Source: Actinomycetota bacterium
GTDB taxonomy: Bacteria > Actinomycetota > Humimicrobiia > Humimicrobiales > Humimicrobiaceae
NCBI GenBank assembly: GCA_003567835.1
Contig: PWYO01000042.1
Location: 1-5,206 of the forward strand
DNA length: 5,206 bases
Reading direction: 5' to 3'
The notes beneath the pieces were generated by a model. It was not told the DNA's origin. It made no database searches and saw nothing but the letters and a program-made list of their open reading frames with translations. How positions within the stretch are numbered: the stretch's first letter is position 1; each line of letters opens with the position of its first letter. The position numbers and the translations under genes are program-made. This document shows positions 1-5,206 of this stretch, in pieces.

Positions 1-246
1 CAAGTCATTTATCAATAATTTTATGTTTCCCCAATAACAGGAAGTTATCGGAAGCTTTTGCCCAGCAGCAATATGAGAGGCAATATCAATACAAACCTCA
101 ATGGAGAGCTGAAGTCTGCGTTCAATAAGATGCTGGACATCAATATCGGAGAGAAGCTGGTCCAAAGTAAAAGACATTTAGTCAATAGTGAGCAGGTGCT
201 CTTCCAGCTTCTCAAGCAATTTTTGTAATGTTTGCTGCTCTGCCAT
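1..246 (-). pseudogene. HEPN-domain (HepT/DUF86-like) toxin, 5' part, interrupted by an in-frame TAA; runs off the left edge
   Basis: Reading leftwards from the ATG at 244-246, the frame gives 22 codons (ending LEEHLLTID), a TAA at 178-180, then at once ATG (175-177) and 58 more open codons to the window edge. The part after the stop contains IERRLQLSIEVCIDIASHI, the hallmark helix of HepT/DUF86 proteins, followed by a CYWGNIKLL stretch that matches the usual SYRExFxLL region. The part before the stop resembles the family's first helix. The stop therefore replaces one residue in otherwise continuous homology, with no frameshift. Known family role: HEPN RNase toxin, neutralised by its MNT partner. 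The catalytic RX4-6H motif lies beyond the window, so activity cannot be judged. The gene overlaps the nucleotidyltransferase upstream by 35 bases. I see no Shine-Dalgarno site before either ATG. Most likely this is a nonsense-mutated toxin gene; a shorter protein made by TAAATG re-initiation, or a sequencing error, remains possible. Confidence 0.72.
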
Positions 247-658
247 AATGGGCTTGTTTCAGTGATTGTTTCAGGTAATATAAGTTTGTTTTTTGGATTT
301 TTTCGCTATCATCAATGGCTCTCATCGCTTCAACCTCAAATTGTATCCGCGCACTTTCATTTCTGCAAAAGATAACTCTGCTGCTGCCGATAACCTCTCC
401 TAAAAATACAGGAGAAAGCCCTGCATGGACCTCTCTTACATCCACAAATCCAACATCTTCTGCTAATTTTTGCATTTCCACTCTCAATGATAAAATTTTT
501 CCAGAATCAACCAGTGGTTTTTGAAAAAGGATGGCTAAATCCAGGTCACTCTGGTCAGTTTCTACCCCTTTAGCCCTTGAGCCATACCAATACACTGCAA
601 CTACATCTTTTTGTTTACGAAAAAAAACAGAAATTGCTTCTAAGTTTTGATGATTCAT
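212..658 (-). CDS. mntA: Minimal nucleotidyltransferase (MntA-like antitoxin of an MNT-HEPN pair)
   Basis: This 148-aa protein belongs to the polymerase-beta-like minimal nucleotidyltransferases. The signature is clear: GSRAKG at residues 26-31 (Gly26-Ser27 bind the nucleotide phosphates), SDLDLAI at 37-43 (Asp38 and Asp40 are the metal ligands), and Asp73 in FVDVREV as the probable third carboxylate. No catalytic residue is missing. The C-terminal 45 residues are helical, as in the family. In characterised MntA/HepT pairs (type VII toxin-antitoxin), the MNT protein blocks the HEPN RNase by transferring AMP to a tyrosine near its active site; this role is inferred here from the fold and the overlapping HEPN gene. 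The ATG at 656-658 is preceded directly by an in-frame TAA, so the frame cannot start further upstream. No Shine-Dalgarno sequence is evident before it, which suggests weak or leaderless translation. The symbol is by family resemblance. Confidence 0.88.
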   Translation of the reverse strand: MNHQNLEAISVFFRKQKDVVAVYWYGSRAKGVETDQSDLDLAILFQKPLVDSGKILSLRVEMQKLAEDVGFVDVREVHAGLSPVFLGEVIGSSRVIFCRNESARIQFEVEAMRAIDDSEKIQKTNLYYLKQSLKQAHYGRAANITKIA

Positions 659-998
659 TTATAACTGAATCTATTAAATCCATTTGCAATTCGCCATTTA
701 GCATGATCTCTGTAACACAGTTTTTGTAGAAGGCTACACACATGACCCGGGTATTGAAAACAGTGCTTAGATCCGCTTGCAGGCCTGCTGCAGGTGAGGC
801 TCAGGTATCCTTATCCAGGTCAATCCTTGTCCTCAGCCCCCGGCGATGATCACTGAAAAACATGCAGGTATACCATCTAGGGTATGAGGCTTTCCCAAGA
901 AAAGAGTTTTGGCCATCGGATTTGCCTCTTTGCTTTTCCTGTTGACTGCCGCATATGCTTGCCATGCTGCATATGGTGATGCATCCTGGGCCGCGGTA
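659..998. other. Intergenic stretch without a convincing gene
   Basis: These 340 bases separate the zinc-ribbon gene from the nucleotidyltransferase gene. A minus-strand frame stays open from inside the zinc-ribbon gene down to 833, but its 55 codons past 999 have no start context and no recognisable protein pattern. I see small palindromic elements: a GCATATG repeated around 951-977, and interleaved GCAGGCCTGC/CCTGCTGCAGG palindromes at 777-793. A weak terminator-like hairpin lies at 870-885. The promoter of the toxin-antitoxin pair should lie here on the minus strand, but I cannot point to a good -35/-10 pair. Confidence 0.5.
856..885 (-). terminator. Weak terminator-like hairpin downstream of the zinc-ribbon gene
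   Basis: On the minus strand ATACC (885-881) pairs with GGTAT (874-870) around a 6-base loop. A run of five T (860-856) follows after a gap of nine bases. The stem is short and the T-run is displaced, so this is at best a poor intrinsic terminator. It is listed because it is the only hairpin plus T-run I found between 999 and the nucleotidyltransferase gene. Confidence 0.2.
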
Positions 999-2075
999 TT
1001 AAGGACAATCATGGTTTTTTTGGCAAAGCGGGCATTTGCTGCTGCAGCTCTGGTCCAATAGGTGAAGGTGGTCACAAAAAAAGATATTGGTGGTATTGTT
1101 TGCACAACCCTGGCAGACCAAAGGATCCAATGCTCTGGTGATGGGATTATAAGTAAAAGAAATACTGTCCCGCTTTCTGCCCACCATAATCTGGTAGATA
1201 ACCTGAACCGCCGGAGTATGAATCCATACTCCGGCACAGGGCTCCACATGGACTCGAATGCTGTATTTCTTATACAGGTCACTTCGTTTTCTTTCCAATT
1301 CAGCAGGAAGGAGATCCATCTTTTGACGTCTTTCCTGGACAAGTTTCTGAGATAAAGCATGTCTTTTAAGGTTCTTTTGCATTTCTTTTTTTAAAGCTGC
1401 ATAATACTCTTCAAGATTGGAAGCATCCCTTTTAAAACGCCTGGTCATGCTTTCGTAAAAAGAATGTAATTCTTCTTTCAGGGTCAATTGCGTGTTCAGC
1501 TTTATGTTTTTTATCAGCCCTTTTAATGGCTTGTTGTCTGGAAACCCGTGTTTAAGCTGGGTAAAAATATTGCCGGGGGCAAACACCAATTCTGCCATGC
1601 CGGGAATAAATGCTCCTGTCTCCATATTAAACACAAAATTAAGAAGACCATGCTTTTGTTCATCGCTTTGAGCGGTATACCTGCAGGTTAAAAAGAGATA
1701 TTCGGTTTTGGTCTCTGCCTGGTTTTCAATTTTTCCCACTGCATTAAAAAATTTGAATTGGTCGGCCACCAGACGCTCAAACCCTTCTTTTTTCAGATAA
1801 TCAACCTCAAACCGGTAAGCCAGCAAAGGCAGGCCCCTGCATGCTGCATCAATCATTTTTTCCAGCAGTTCTGAACCATAATTTACCGAATATCCTTGCC
1901 CCCCGGCATGGTCACCGCTGTTTATATGGATATGTTCAGAAGTGTTTAAGGCATCACTGAGGCTTTGGGGCAGCAGGGCTTCAAATCCATTTTCATTTTT
2001 TTCCAGCACCGCTCCCCGGCGCTCAAAAAAACGGTAGGCAAATGCTTCTAATTCTTTGTTTGGCTCAGATCTCAT
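999..2075 (-). CDS. Uncharacterised zinc-ribbon protein, partner of the SNF2 helicase
   Basis: I do not recognise this 358-aa protein. Residues 1-175 look like a mixed alpha/beta domain (AFAYRFFERRG near the start, then LFLTCRYTAQSDE at 127-139). Residues 195-270 are charged and helical, probably a coiled coil, and 271-315 are strand-rich. The C-terminus holds a Cys/His cluster: C321, C324, C334, H336, H338, C344, C348, C351 and C357, that is CxxC, CxHxH, CxxxCxxC, which should bind one or two zinc ions. There is no signal peptide or membrane segment, so it is probably cytosolic. Its ATG lies within the end of the helicase gene (11-base overlap) and is preceded by GGTGA five bases upstream. 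A GTG start at 2135 would give 378 aa but has no ribosome site. The overlap implies translational coupling and a shared job with the helicase: the zinc module could bind nucleic acid or the partner. Function unknown. Confidence 0.85.
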   Translation of the reverse strand: MRSEPNKELEAFAYRFFERRGAVLEKNENGFEALLPQSLSDALNTSEHIHINSGDHAGGQGYSVNYGSELLEKMIDAACRGLPLLAYRFEVDYLKKEGFERLVADQFKFFNAVGKIENQAETKTEYLFLTCRYTAQSDEQKHGLLNFVFNMETGAFIPGMAELVFAPGNIFTQLKHGFPDNKPLKGLIKNIKLNTQLTLKEELHSFYESMTRRFKRDASNLEEYYAALKKEMQKNLKRHALSQKLVQERRQKMDLLPAELERKRSDLYKKYSIRVHVEPCAGVWIHTPAVQVIYQIMVGRKRDSISFTYNPITRALDPLVCQGCANNTTNIFFCDHLHLLDQSCSSKCPLCQKNHDCP

Positions 2076-4392
2076 AATTTTCACCGAAAAGTTTTTGATC
2101 AAGCTCTTTGGACTTTTGATATCTTTTTTTAACACTGACGAGCTTGCCGGCCAGTTTCTTAAAAGCTTGTTTGGTGTCCTGCTCAGAACCCGAGTTTACC
2201 CAGATATCATAAACCATTTCAGAAAAATCTTTTTCCTTTTGAAGCCTGCCCAATATCATATCTATTTCCCCAATCACCATCTCAAACATATTAATTTTCT
2301 TGTCCAGTATCTCCAAGATATATTCCTCTATGCTCCCTTCAGCGCAAAGGTTATAGATATTCACCTCATGTTCTTGCCCTATGCGGTGTATCCTGCCAAT
2401 CCGCTGTTCAATTTTCATAGGATTCCAGGGCAGATCATAATTGAGCATCTGATGGCAAAACTGCAGGTTTCGGCCTTCTCCCCCAATCTCAGTGGTAAGC
2501 AGCACATCCCTTTCTTGTCTAAATAGCTCAATCTGCTGGTCTTTGCTGCGGTTATCCATGCTGCCATGAAACAGGGAATGGGCAATCCCTTGGGCTGAAA
2601 GAAAATCAGAGATATGCTCCAGGGTGCCCAGGTACTTGACAAAAATGATCATTTTGCCCTGACCTATAAGCTTTAAAAGCATCCTATCCTTGCTGGTGGC
2701 ATGCATACCCTGGCAAAGCCGGTTTAGGTCATGGAGTTTTTTTTGCTGGTGGGCAGGCATACCCTGGCCTTCAAACATACGGAAAAGGGTCCTGCTTAAT
2801 GCCCGCGGCGAAGAGCCTGCTTCCGCCAAAAGATTTTTGAGCAGCATCTTGTGGCCAAAACTGGCGCTTTCTCCCATCTCTTTTACCAGCGCTGTGGTTT
2901 TTTGATACAATGCAATCTCTGCATCCTCAGCCTGCACGTTGATGGTCTGGGCAAAACGGGGAGGGATATCAATCTTTGCAAAAGCCCGGGTATTACGTAC
3001 CATAACCTGGCCCAATAATTCTTTTAGCCGGTTTCTGTTTTGGGGATCTGTAGGGTCTCCCCGGGTCATAAATTCTTTACGGAATGTTGAAGCGGTCTTT
3101 AACTGCCCTGGTTTTAAGAGGGTGATGATATTATAAAGTTCCATGAGATTGTTTTCTACAGGCGTGGCCGTAAGCAGCAGCAAAAATCTTTTTTTAAGAG
3201 CATTGACCAGCTTCCAGTTTAATGTGCTGCGGTTCTTTAGGTGGTGGGCTTCATCTACGATGACCATGTCATACTCCCTCTGGGTAACCGCGGAAAAATT
3301 CTTTTTTGACTTGGCAATATTGATGGAAGCTAAAATAAATTTTTCTTTCCAGAAGGATTGGCCGCGGCTTTTAAAATCAGCATCATCTGTGGAGGGAAAG
3401 TACAGTCCGAATTTAGACGCCAGCTCTTCTTTCCACTGGCTCACCAGTGGGGTGGGAGTCAGAATAATCGCGTTTTTTACCATGCCCCTCTGTATATACT
3501 CTTTTAGAACCATAAGGGCCTCTATGGTCTTTCCCAGTCCCACCTCATCGGCCAGAAGTGCCCTGCCGTGAAAGGTTTTTAGTATTTTTCTGGCGGTCTC
3601 CTCCTGGAACCAAAAAGAGCGGATATTGTGAAGACTGTTAAGACAGATTAAGCTTTCAAAAGTCTCCTGAAAACGGATTTTATAGCCCTCTAGGGTGAGC
3701 CGGTAATCCTCCATAGAAGCAAGGTTTTCTCTGGACAAAATTTGCCCAAATGCCCCTGCATTAAGTTGAATGCTCATGGGAATCTCAGGCAGTGTGCAGG
3801 CACTTTCGCCGTCTTGGGGTCCGCCTTTGGCCATATGCGCCTTTTTTTGATCTCTTTTCCCATTTCTTTTTAAAGTTTTTTTAGCAATATCTTTTCTGCT
3901 GGCCTGGCTTTGTTCCATCTTTGCCTTTGTCTGGCAATAATCCATCTTTCGCTCAAGGAAATCCCGAAGGGTTCTATGTTCATCCTTCTCCAGTTCAGGC
4001 ATATTCTTCAATATTTTCTCGATTACCAACTGTTGCATCTTAACACTGCCTTCCTGGTCTAAAAGCTGGCATAAGATCGGGATTTCATTGGGTTTTATCT
4101 GACCATTTTTACAAAGACCCAGCAAACCTTTAAGCTTCAGGTCCGGCCTTTTGGTCACATGTCCCAGATAGCAGATCCCCCTAAGACCATGTTCATTTTT
4201 TGGATCCAGCCGCATAATCTTTTCAAAACAAGCAAGGCTTTCTTCAAATTGCCTTTCTTCATTATACCAATCAGCTTCTTCAAACAAATAATCAATCTTG
4301 TCTCGAATAAGGGCTTTCACCGGCTGCAGCCGTCGTTTCTTCTGTTTGGCTTTTCTTTTGGCTTTTCTTTTTTCATTTTTGGATTTAGACAT
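2065..4392 (-). CDS. SNF2-family (RapA/HepA-like) DEAD/DEAH helicase with basic and TPR-like N-terminal extension
   Basis: This 775-aa protein is an ATP-driven DNA translocase of helicase superfamily 2, SNF2 group. The ATPase motifs are intact: ADEVGLGKTIEA at 281-292 (Walker A, Lys288), LTPTPLVSQW at 311-320 (Ia), DEAHH at 380-384 (II), LTATP at 407-411 (III), MIIFVKY at 581-587 (IV), a TTEIGGEGRNL stretch at 633-643 (V) and QRIGRIHRIGQ at 663-673 (VI, arginine fingers). The DEVGLGKT and RIGQ wording is typical of the RapA/HepA-like bacterial branch. Residues 1-22 are almost all Lys/Arg/Ser/Asn, residues 37-75 look like one TPR hairpin (EESLACFEKIMRLDP), and 76-200 are a charged helical linker. 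RapA's usual N-terminal Tudor-like domain is not evident. The start at 4390-4392 follows a modest GGGAAAG. SNF2 proteins move along duplex DNA and displace bound proteins. The coupled zinc-ribbon gene suggests a two-protein complex. A role in defence, repair or transcription recycling cannot be decided from sequence. Confidence 0.95.
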   Translation of the reverse strand: MSKSKNEKRKAKRKAKQKKRRLQPVKALIRDKIDYLFEEADWYNEERQFEESLACFEKIMRLDPKNEHGLRGICYLGHVTKRPDLKLKGLLGLCKNGQIKPNEIPILCQLLDQEGSVKMQQLVIEKILKNMPELEKDEHRTLRDFLERKMDYCQTKAKMEQSQASRKDIAKKTLKRNGKRDQKKAHMAKGGPQDGESACTLPEIPMSIQLNAGAFGQILSRENLASMEDYRLTLEGYKIRFQETFESLICLNSLHNIRSFWFQEETARKILKTFHGRALLADEVGLGKTIEALMVLKEYIQRGMVKNAIILTPTPLVSQWKEELASKFGLYFPSTDDADFKSRGQSFWKEKFILASINIAKSKKNFSAVTQREYDMVIVDEAHHLKNRSTLNWKLVNALKKRFLLLLTATPVENNLMELYNIITLLKPGQLKTASTFRKEFMTRGDPTDPQNRNRLKELLGQVMVRNTRAFAKIDIPPRFAQTINVQAEDAEIALYQKTTALVKEMGESASFGHKMLLKNLLAEAGSSPRALSRTLFRMFEGQGMPAHQQKKLHDLNRLCQGMHATSKDRMLLKLIGQGKMIIFVKYLGTLEHISDFLSAQGIAHSLFHGSMDNRSKDQQIELFRQERDVLLTTEIGGEGRNLQFCHQMLNYDLPWNPMKIEQRIGRIHRIGQEHEVNIYNLCAEGSIEEYILEILDKKINMFEMVIGEIDMILGRLQKEKDFSEMVYDIWVNSGSEQDTKQAFKKLAGKLVSVKKRYQKSKELDQKLFGENYEI
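2081..2085 (-). promoter_or_regulatory. Ribosome binding site for the zinc-ribbon gene
   Basis: GGTGA on the minus strand sits five bases before the ATG at 2073-2075, inside the last codons of the helicase gene. It favours this start over the upstream GTG at 2133-2135, which has no such site. Confidence 0.55.
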
Positions 4393-4423
4393 ATGCTTTC
4401 CCAGTCTGGGTATGGTTGTATTT

Positions 4424-4642
4424 TCAAATCAGTGCATGATCTTTGAAAGAATCTGCCCATAGGTGAAACCTGGGCAGGTCTTTTATAACCTGGCCAACAG
4501 GTTTGATGTTTAAACAGGATTGTGCATTTTTTAAAAGAATTTGCAAGTCCAGGCTGTTTGCCATAATCCATTTTTCAAATCGCCAGAACAATTTACCCCT
4601 ACCAACATCAATTATTTTAAACCAATCTAAAAGATGCAACAA
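4424..4642 (-). CDS. Doubtful small reading frame upstream of the helicase
   Basis: A 72-codon frame begins at TTG (4640-4642) with an in-frame TGA two codons upstream, or at ATG (4562-4564) for 46 aa, and ends 31 bases before the helicase start. The product has a protein-like mix with tryptophans (LLDWFKIIDVG, HLWADSF) and no membrane segment, but I recognise no family. Neither start has a good ribosome site, and the stretch contains two short inverted repeats (4468-4479, 4487-4503) that look more like leader or operator DNA. It may be a small operon member, a gene remnant or chance. Confidence 0.25.
   Translation of the reverse strand: MLHLLDWFKIIDVGRGKLFWRFEKWIMANSLDLQILLKNAQSCLNIKPVGQVIKDLPRFHLWADSFKDHALI
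4468..4503. repeat. Two adjacent short inverted repeats sharing AACCTGG
   Basis: ACCTGGGCAGGT (4468-4479) is a near-perfect palindrome, and AACCTG/CAGGTT (4487-4492 with 4498-4503, 5-base loop) is a perfect 6-base inverted repeat. Both contain the same AACCTGG core, 19-20 bases apart, about 75-115 bases before the helicase start. This layout would suit a pair of operator half-sites or small leader hairpins. It is not a clear terminator in the minus direction. Confidence 0.35.
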
Positions 4643-4708
4643 GACTCATTATCGGCAGATCTGAACAACATCCATTATGCACACCTGCAAACACCCATTC
4701 CCCTTCAC

Positions 4709-4787
4709 CACCGGTAGCGAAAAGGAAACCATAAGAGGGTATTTTAGCATCATGAGAAAGGGCAGGCTCTTCTCACCGGCCACGAAA
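4709..4787. repeat. Direct repeat CACCGGnnnCGAAA, two copies
   Basis: Copies lie at 4709-4722 and 4774-4787, 65 bases apart from start to start. Read on the minus strand, TTTCGnnnCCGGTG is followed in both copies by a similar GAAG-containing tail. The spacing and the different three middle bases argue against simple slippage. They may be binding sites or parts of a folded RNA. Confidence 0.4.
4753..4775. repeat. Hairpin-forming inverted repeat
   Basis: TGAGAAAG (4753-4760) pairs with CT-TTCTCA (4767-4775, with one bulged base at 4769) around the 6-base loop GGCAGG, giving an 8-base-pair stem. No T-run follows on either strand, so it is not an intrinsic terminator. It would be the strongest stem in this non-coding block if the block is transcribed. 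Confidence 0.4.
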
Positions 4788-4977
4788 GTACGCTAACCTC
4801 ATAAAAGGATCTGATGTCAAAGATACGGGTACTAGCTGCTGCAGAGAAGACGCTGCTTCTTAGGGCAAGCCTATTGGAGGGTATGTAGAAAATCCACCCT
4901 ATTTTTCAAAAGAGATAAATACAATCATTGCAAATAAAGCATTGCCTGTTTCTTTCCTAATTTTGACCCTATTTTTG

Positions 4978-4999
4978 CAAGCAGCAGCATGTTTGCTTG
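4978..4999. repeat. Inverted repeat just downstream of the Mop gene
   Basis: CAAGCA (4978-4983) and TGCTTG (4994-4999) form a 6-base-pair stem with a 10-base loop, 40 bases past the Mop stop codon. No T-run follows in the minus direction, so a terminator role for the Mop transcript is doubtful. Confidence 0.25.
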
Positions 5000-5039
5000 A
5001 CCGCTTTATTTTAAATCCTTTATATGCCTTTTGAACCAT

Positions 5040-5206
5040 TCAGTCTGTTGCAATCATGACATTGGAGGCTTTTATGACTATATAGGCTTCTTTGCCAGGT
5101 ACAAGATTCAAATTGTCAGCAGAACGCTTCGTAATTACAGAAGCAATTTCAATGCCTCCTGCAATCTCCACAATAATTTCAGCATGAACCGCATCTGAAT
5201 GAACAC
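5040..5206 (-). CDS. Mop/TOBE-domain molybdate-binding protein, C-terminal part (start outside window)
   Basis: The minus-strand frame entering from the right edge gives 54 residues and stops with TGA at 5040-5042. It shows the Mop/TOBE pattern throughout: VHSDAVHAEIIVEIAGG, then EIASVITKRSAD, then a LVPGKEAYIVIKASNVM ending typical of the domain (GKEAYAVIKASNVMV in family members). Mop domains of about 68 aa bind molybdate or tungstate oxyanions in the cytoplasm as oligomers and act in storage or delivery. The same domain ends ModC transporter ATPases and ModE regulators, and with the N-terminus missing these remain possible. The residues just upstream, outside the window, would decide: a free-standing Mop needs only about 14 more. 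The gene points to an organism using molybdenum or tungsten enzymes. It need not be functionally linked to the helicase operon, since about 400 bases lie between. Confidence 0.88.
   Translation of the reverse strand, partial: VHSDAVHAEIIVEIAGGIEIASVITKRSADNLNLVPGKEAYIVIKASNVMIATD

Larger units (their letters stand above)
4643..5039. other. Non-coding stretch between the Mop gene and the helicase region
   Basis: About 400 bases with no convincing gene. It holds a direct repeat CACCGGnnnCGAAA (4709-4722 and 4774-4787), a hairpin TGAGAAAG...CTcTTCTCA (4753-4775), a hairpin AGAAG/CTTCT (4845-4859), an 11-base direct repeat ACCCTATTTTT (4896-4906 and 4966-4976) and an inverted repeat CAAGCA/TGCTTG (4978-4999). 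A minus-strand frame from the ATG at 4802 to a TAA at 4617 is broken by TGA at 4773-4775. The region could hold the helicase promoter and a leader, a structured RNA or gene remnants. I cannot match it to a known family. Confidence 0.45.

Noticed and set aside
833..1360. Minus-strand 175-codon open frame overlapping the zinc-ribbon gene
   Set aside because: Most of it is an out-of-frame shadow of the zinc-ribbon coding sequence. The tail past 999 has no start, ribosome site or recognisable pattern.
2056..3571. Several plus-strand open frames opposite the helicase gene
   Set aside because: They are antisense to clear SNF2 motifs and their products show no family features.
4317..4571. Minus-strand 84-codon frame overlapping the helicase start
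   Set aside because: Its last third is the helicase N-terminal coding region read in another frame; the composition is not convincing.
4753..4775. UGA plus hairpin as a selenocysteine (SECIS) site
   Set aside because: The stem begins at the UGA itself, while bacterial SECIS apical stems lie further downstream. The frame belongs to no known selenoprotein.
4740..4790. GCCGGTGAGAAGAGCCTGCCC on the minus strand, reminiscent of the cobalamin riboswitch core
   Set aside because: Only the GCCGGTG and CTGCCC pieces resemble it. The flanking conserved blocks and the B12-box are missing.
1..5206. CRISPR arrays, tRNA or rRNA genes, insertion sequences, integrase or attachment sites
   Set aside because: No regularly spaced repeats, cloverleaf or rRNA segments, transposase motifs or terminal inverted repeats with target duplications were seen by eye.

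Overview
The window reads as a compact, roughly 40-45% GC bacterial segment in which every gene I can support lies on the minus strand. From right to left, which is the direction of transcription, it holds: the C-terminal end of a small molybdate-binding (Mop/TOBE) protein; about 400 bases with no convincing gene; a doubtful 72-codon reading frame; a large SNF2-family helicase; a zinc-ribbon protein whose start overlaps the helicase stop; about 340 bases without a gene; and a minimal nucleotidyltransferase (MNT) overlapping a HEPN-type toxin gene that runs off the left edge. The organism cannot be fixed from this sequence. The protein style, the Mop protein and an accessory RapA-like SNF2 gene would suit an anaerobic Desulfobacterota (deltaproteobacterial) genome, but this is only an impression.

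The centre (999-4392) is a two-gene unit. The helicase (775 aa) has all the SNF2 motifs of the RapA/HepA-like branch (DEVGLGKT, DEAHH, LTATP, QRIGRIHRIGQ). In front of these it carries an N-terminal extension with a lysine/arginine-rich tail and a TPR-like helical hairpin. Its partner (358 aa) is a protein I do not recognise. It has an alpha/beta N-terminal half, a charged helical middle and a C-terminal cluster of Cys and His residues that looks like one or two zinc-binding knuckles. The 11-base overlap and a Shine-Dalgarno-like GGTGA inside the end of the helicase gene imply translational coupling, so the two proteins probably work together on DNA or a DNA-protein complex. Defence, repair and RNA-polymerase recycling are all possible.

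The left end (1-658) is a toxin-antitoxin pair of the MNT-HEPN (MntA/HepT, type VII) kind. The nucleotidyltransferase is intact with its catalytic residues. The HEPN gene overlaps its 3' end by 35 bases, but an in-frame TAA interrupts it after 22 codons and is followed at once by ATG. Either the toxin has been inactivated by a nonsense mutation, or it is made only by re-initiation as a shorter protein.

The right-hand non-coding block (4643-5039) contains short direct and inverted repeats and an interrupted reading frame. I could not assign it to a known RNA family. A toxin-antitoxin pair next to an unfamiliar helicase operon suggests an accessory or defence-type locus, but no transposase, integrase, tRNA, CRISPR array or attachment site is visible.
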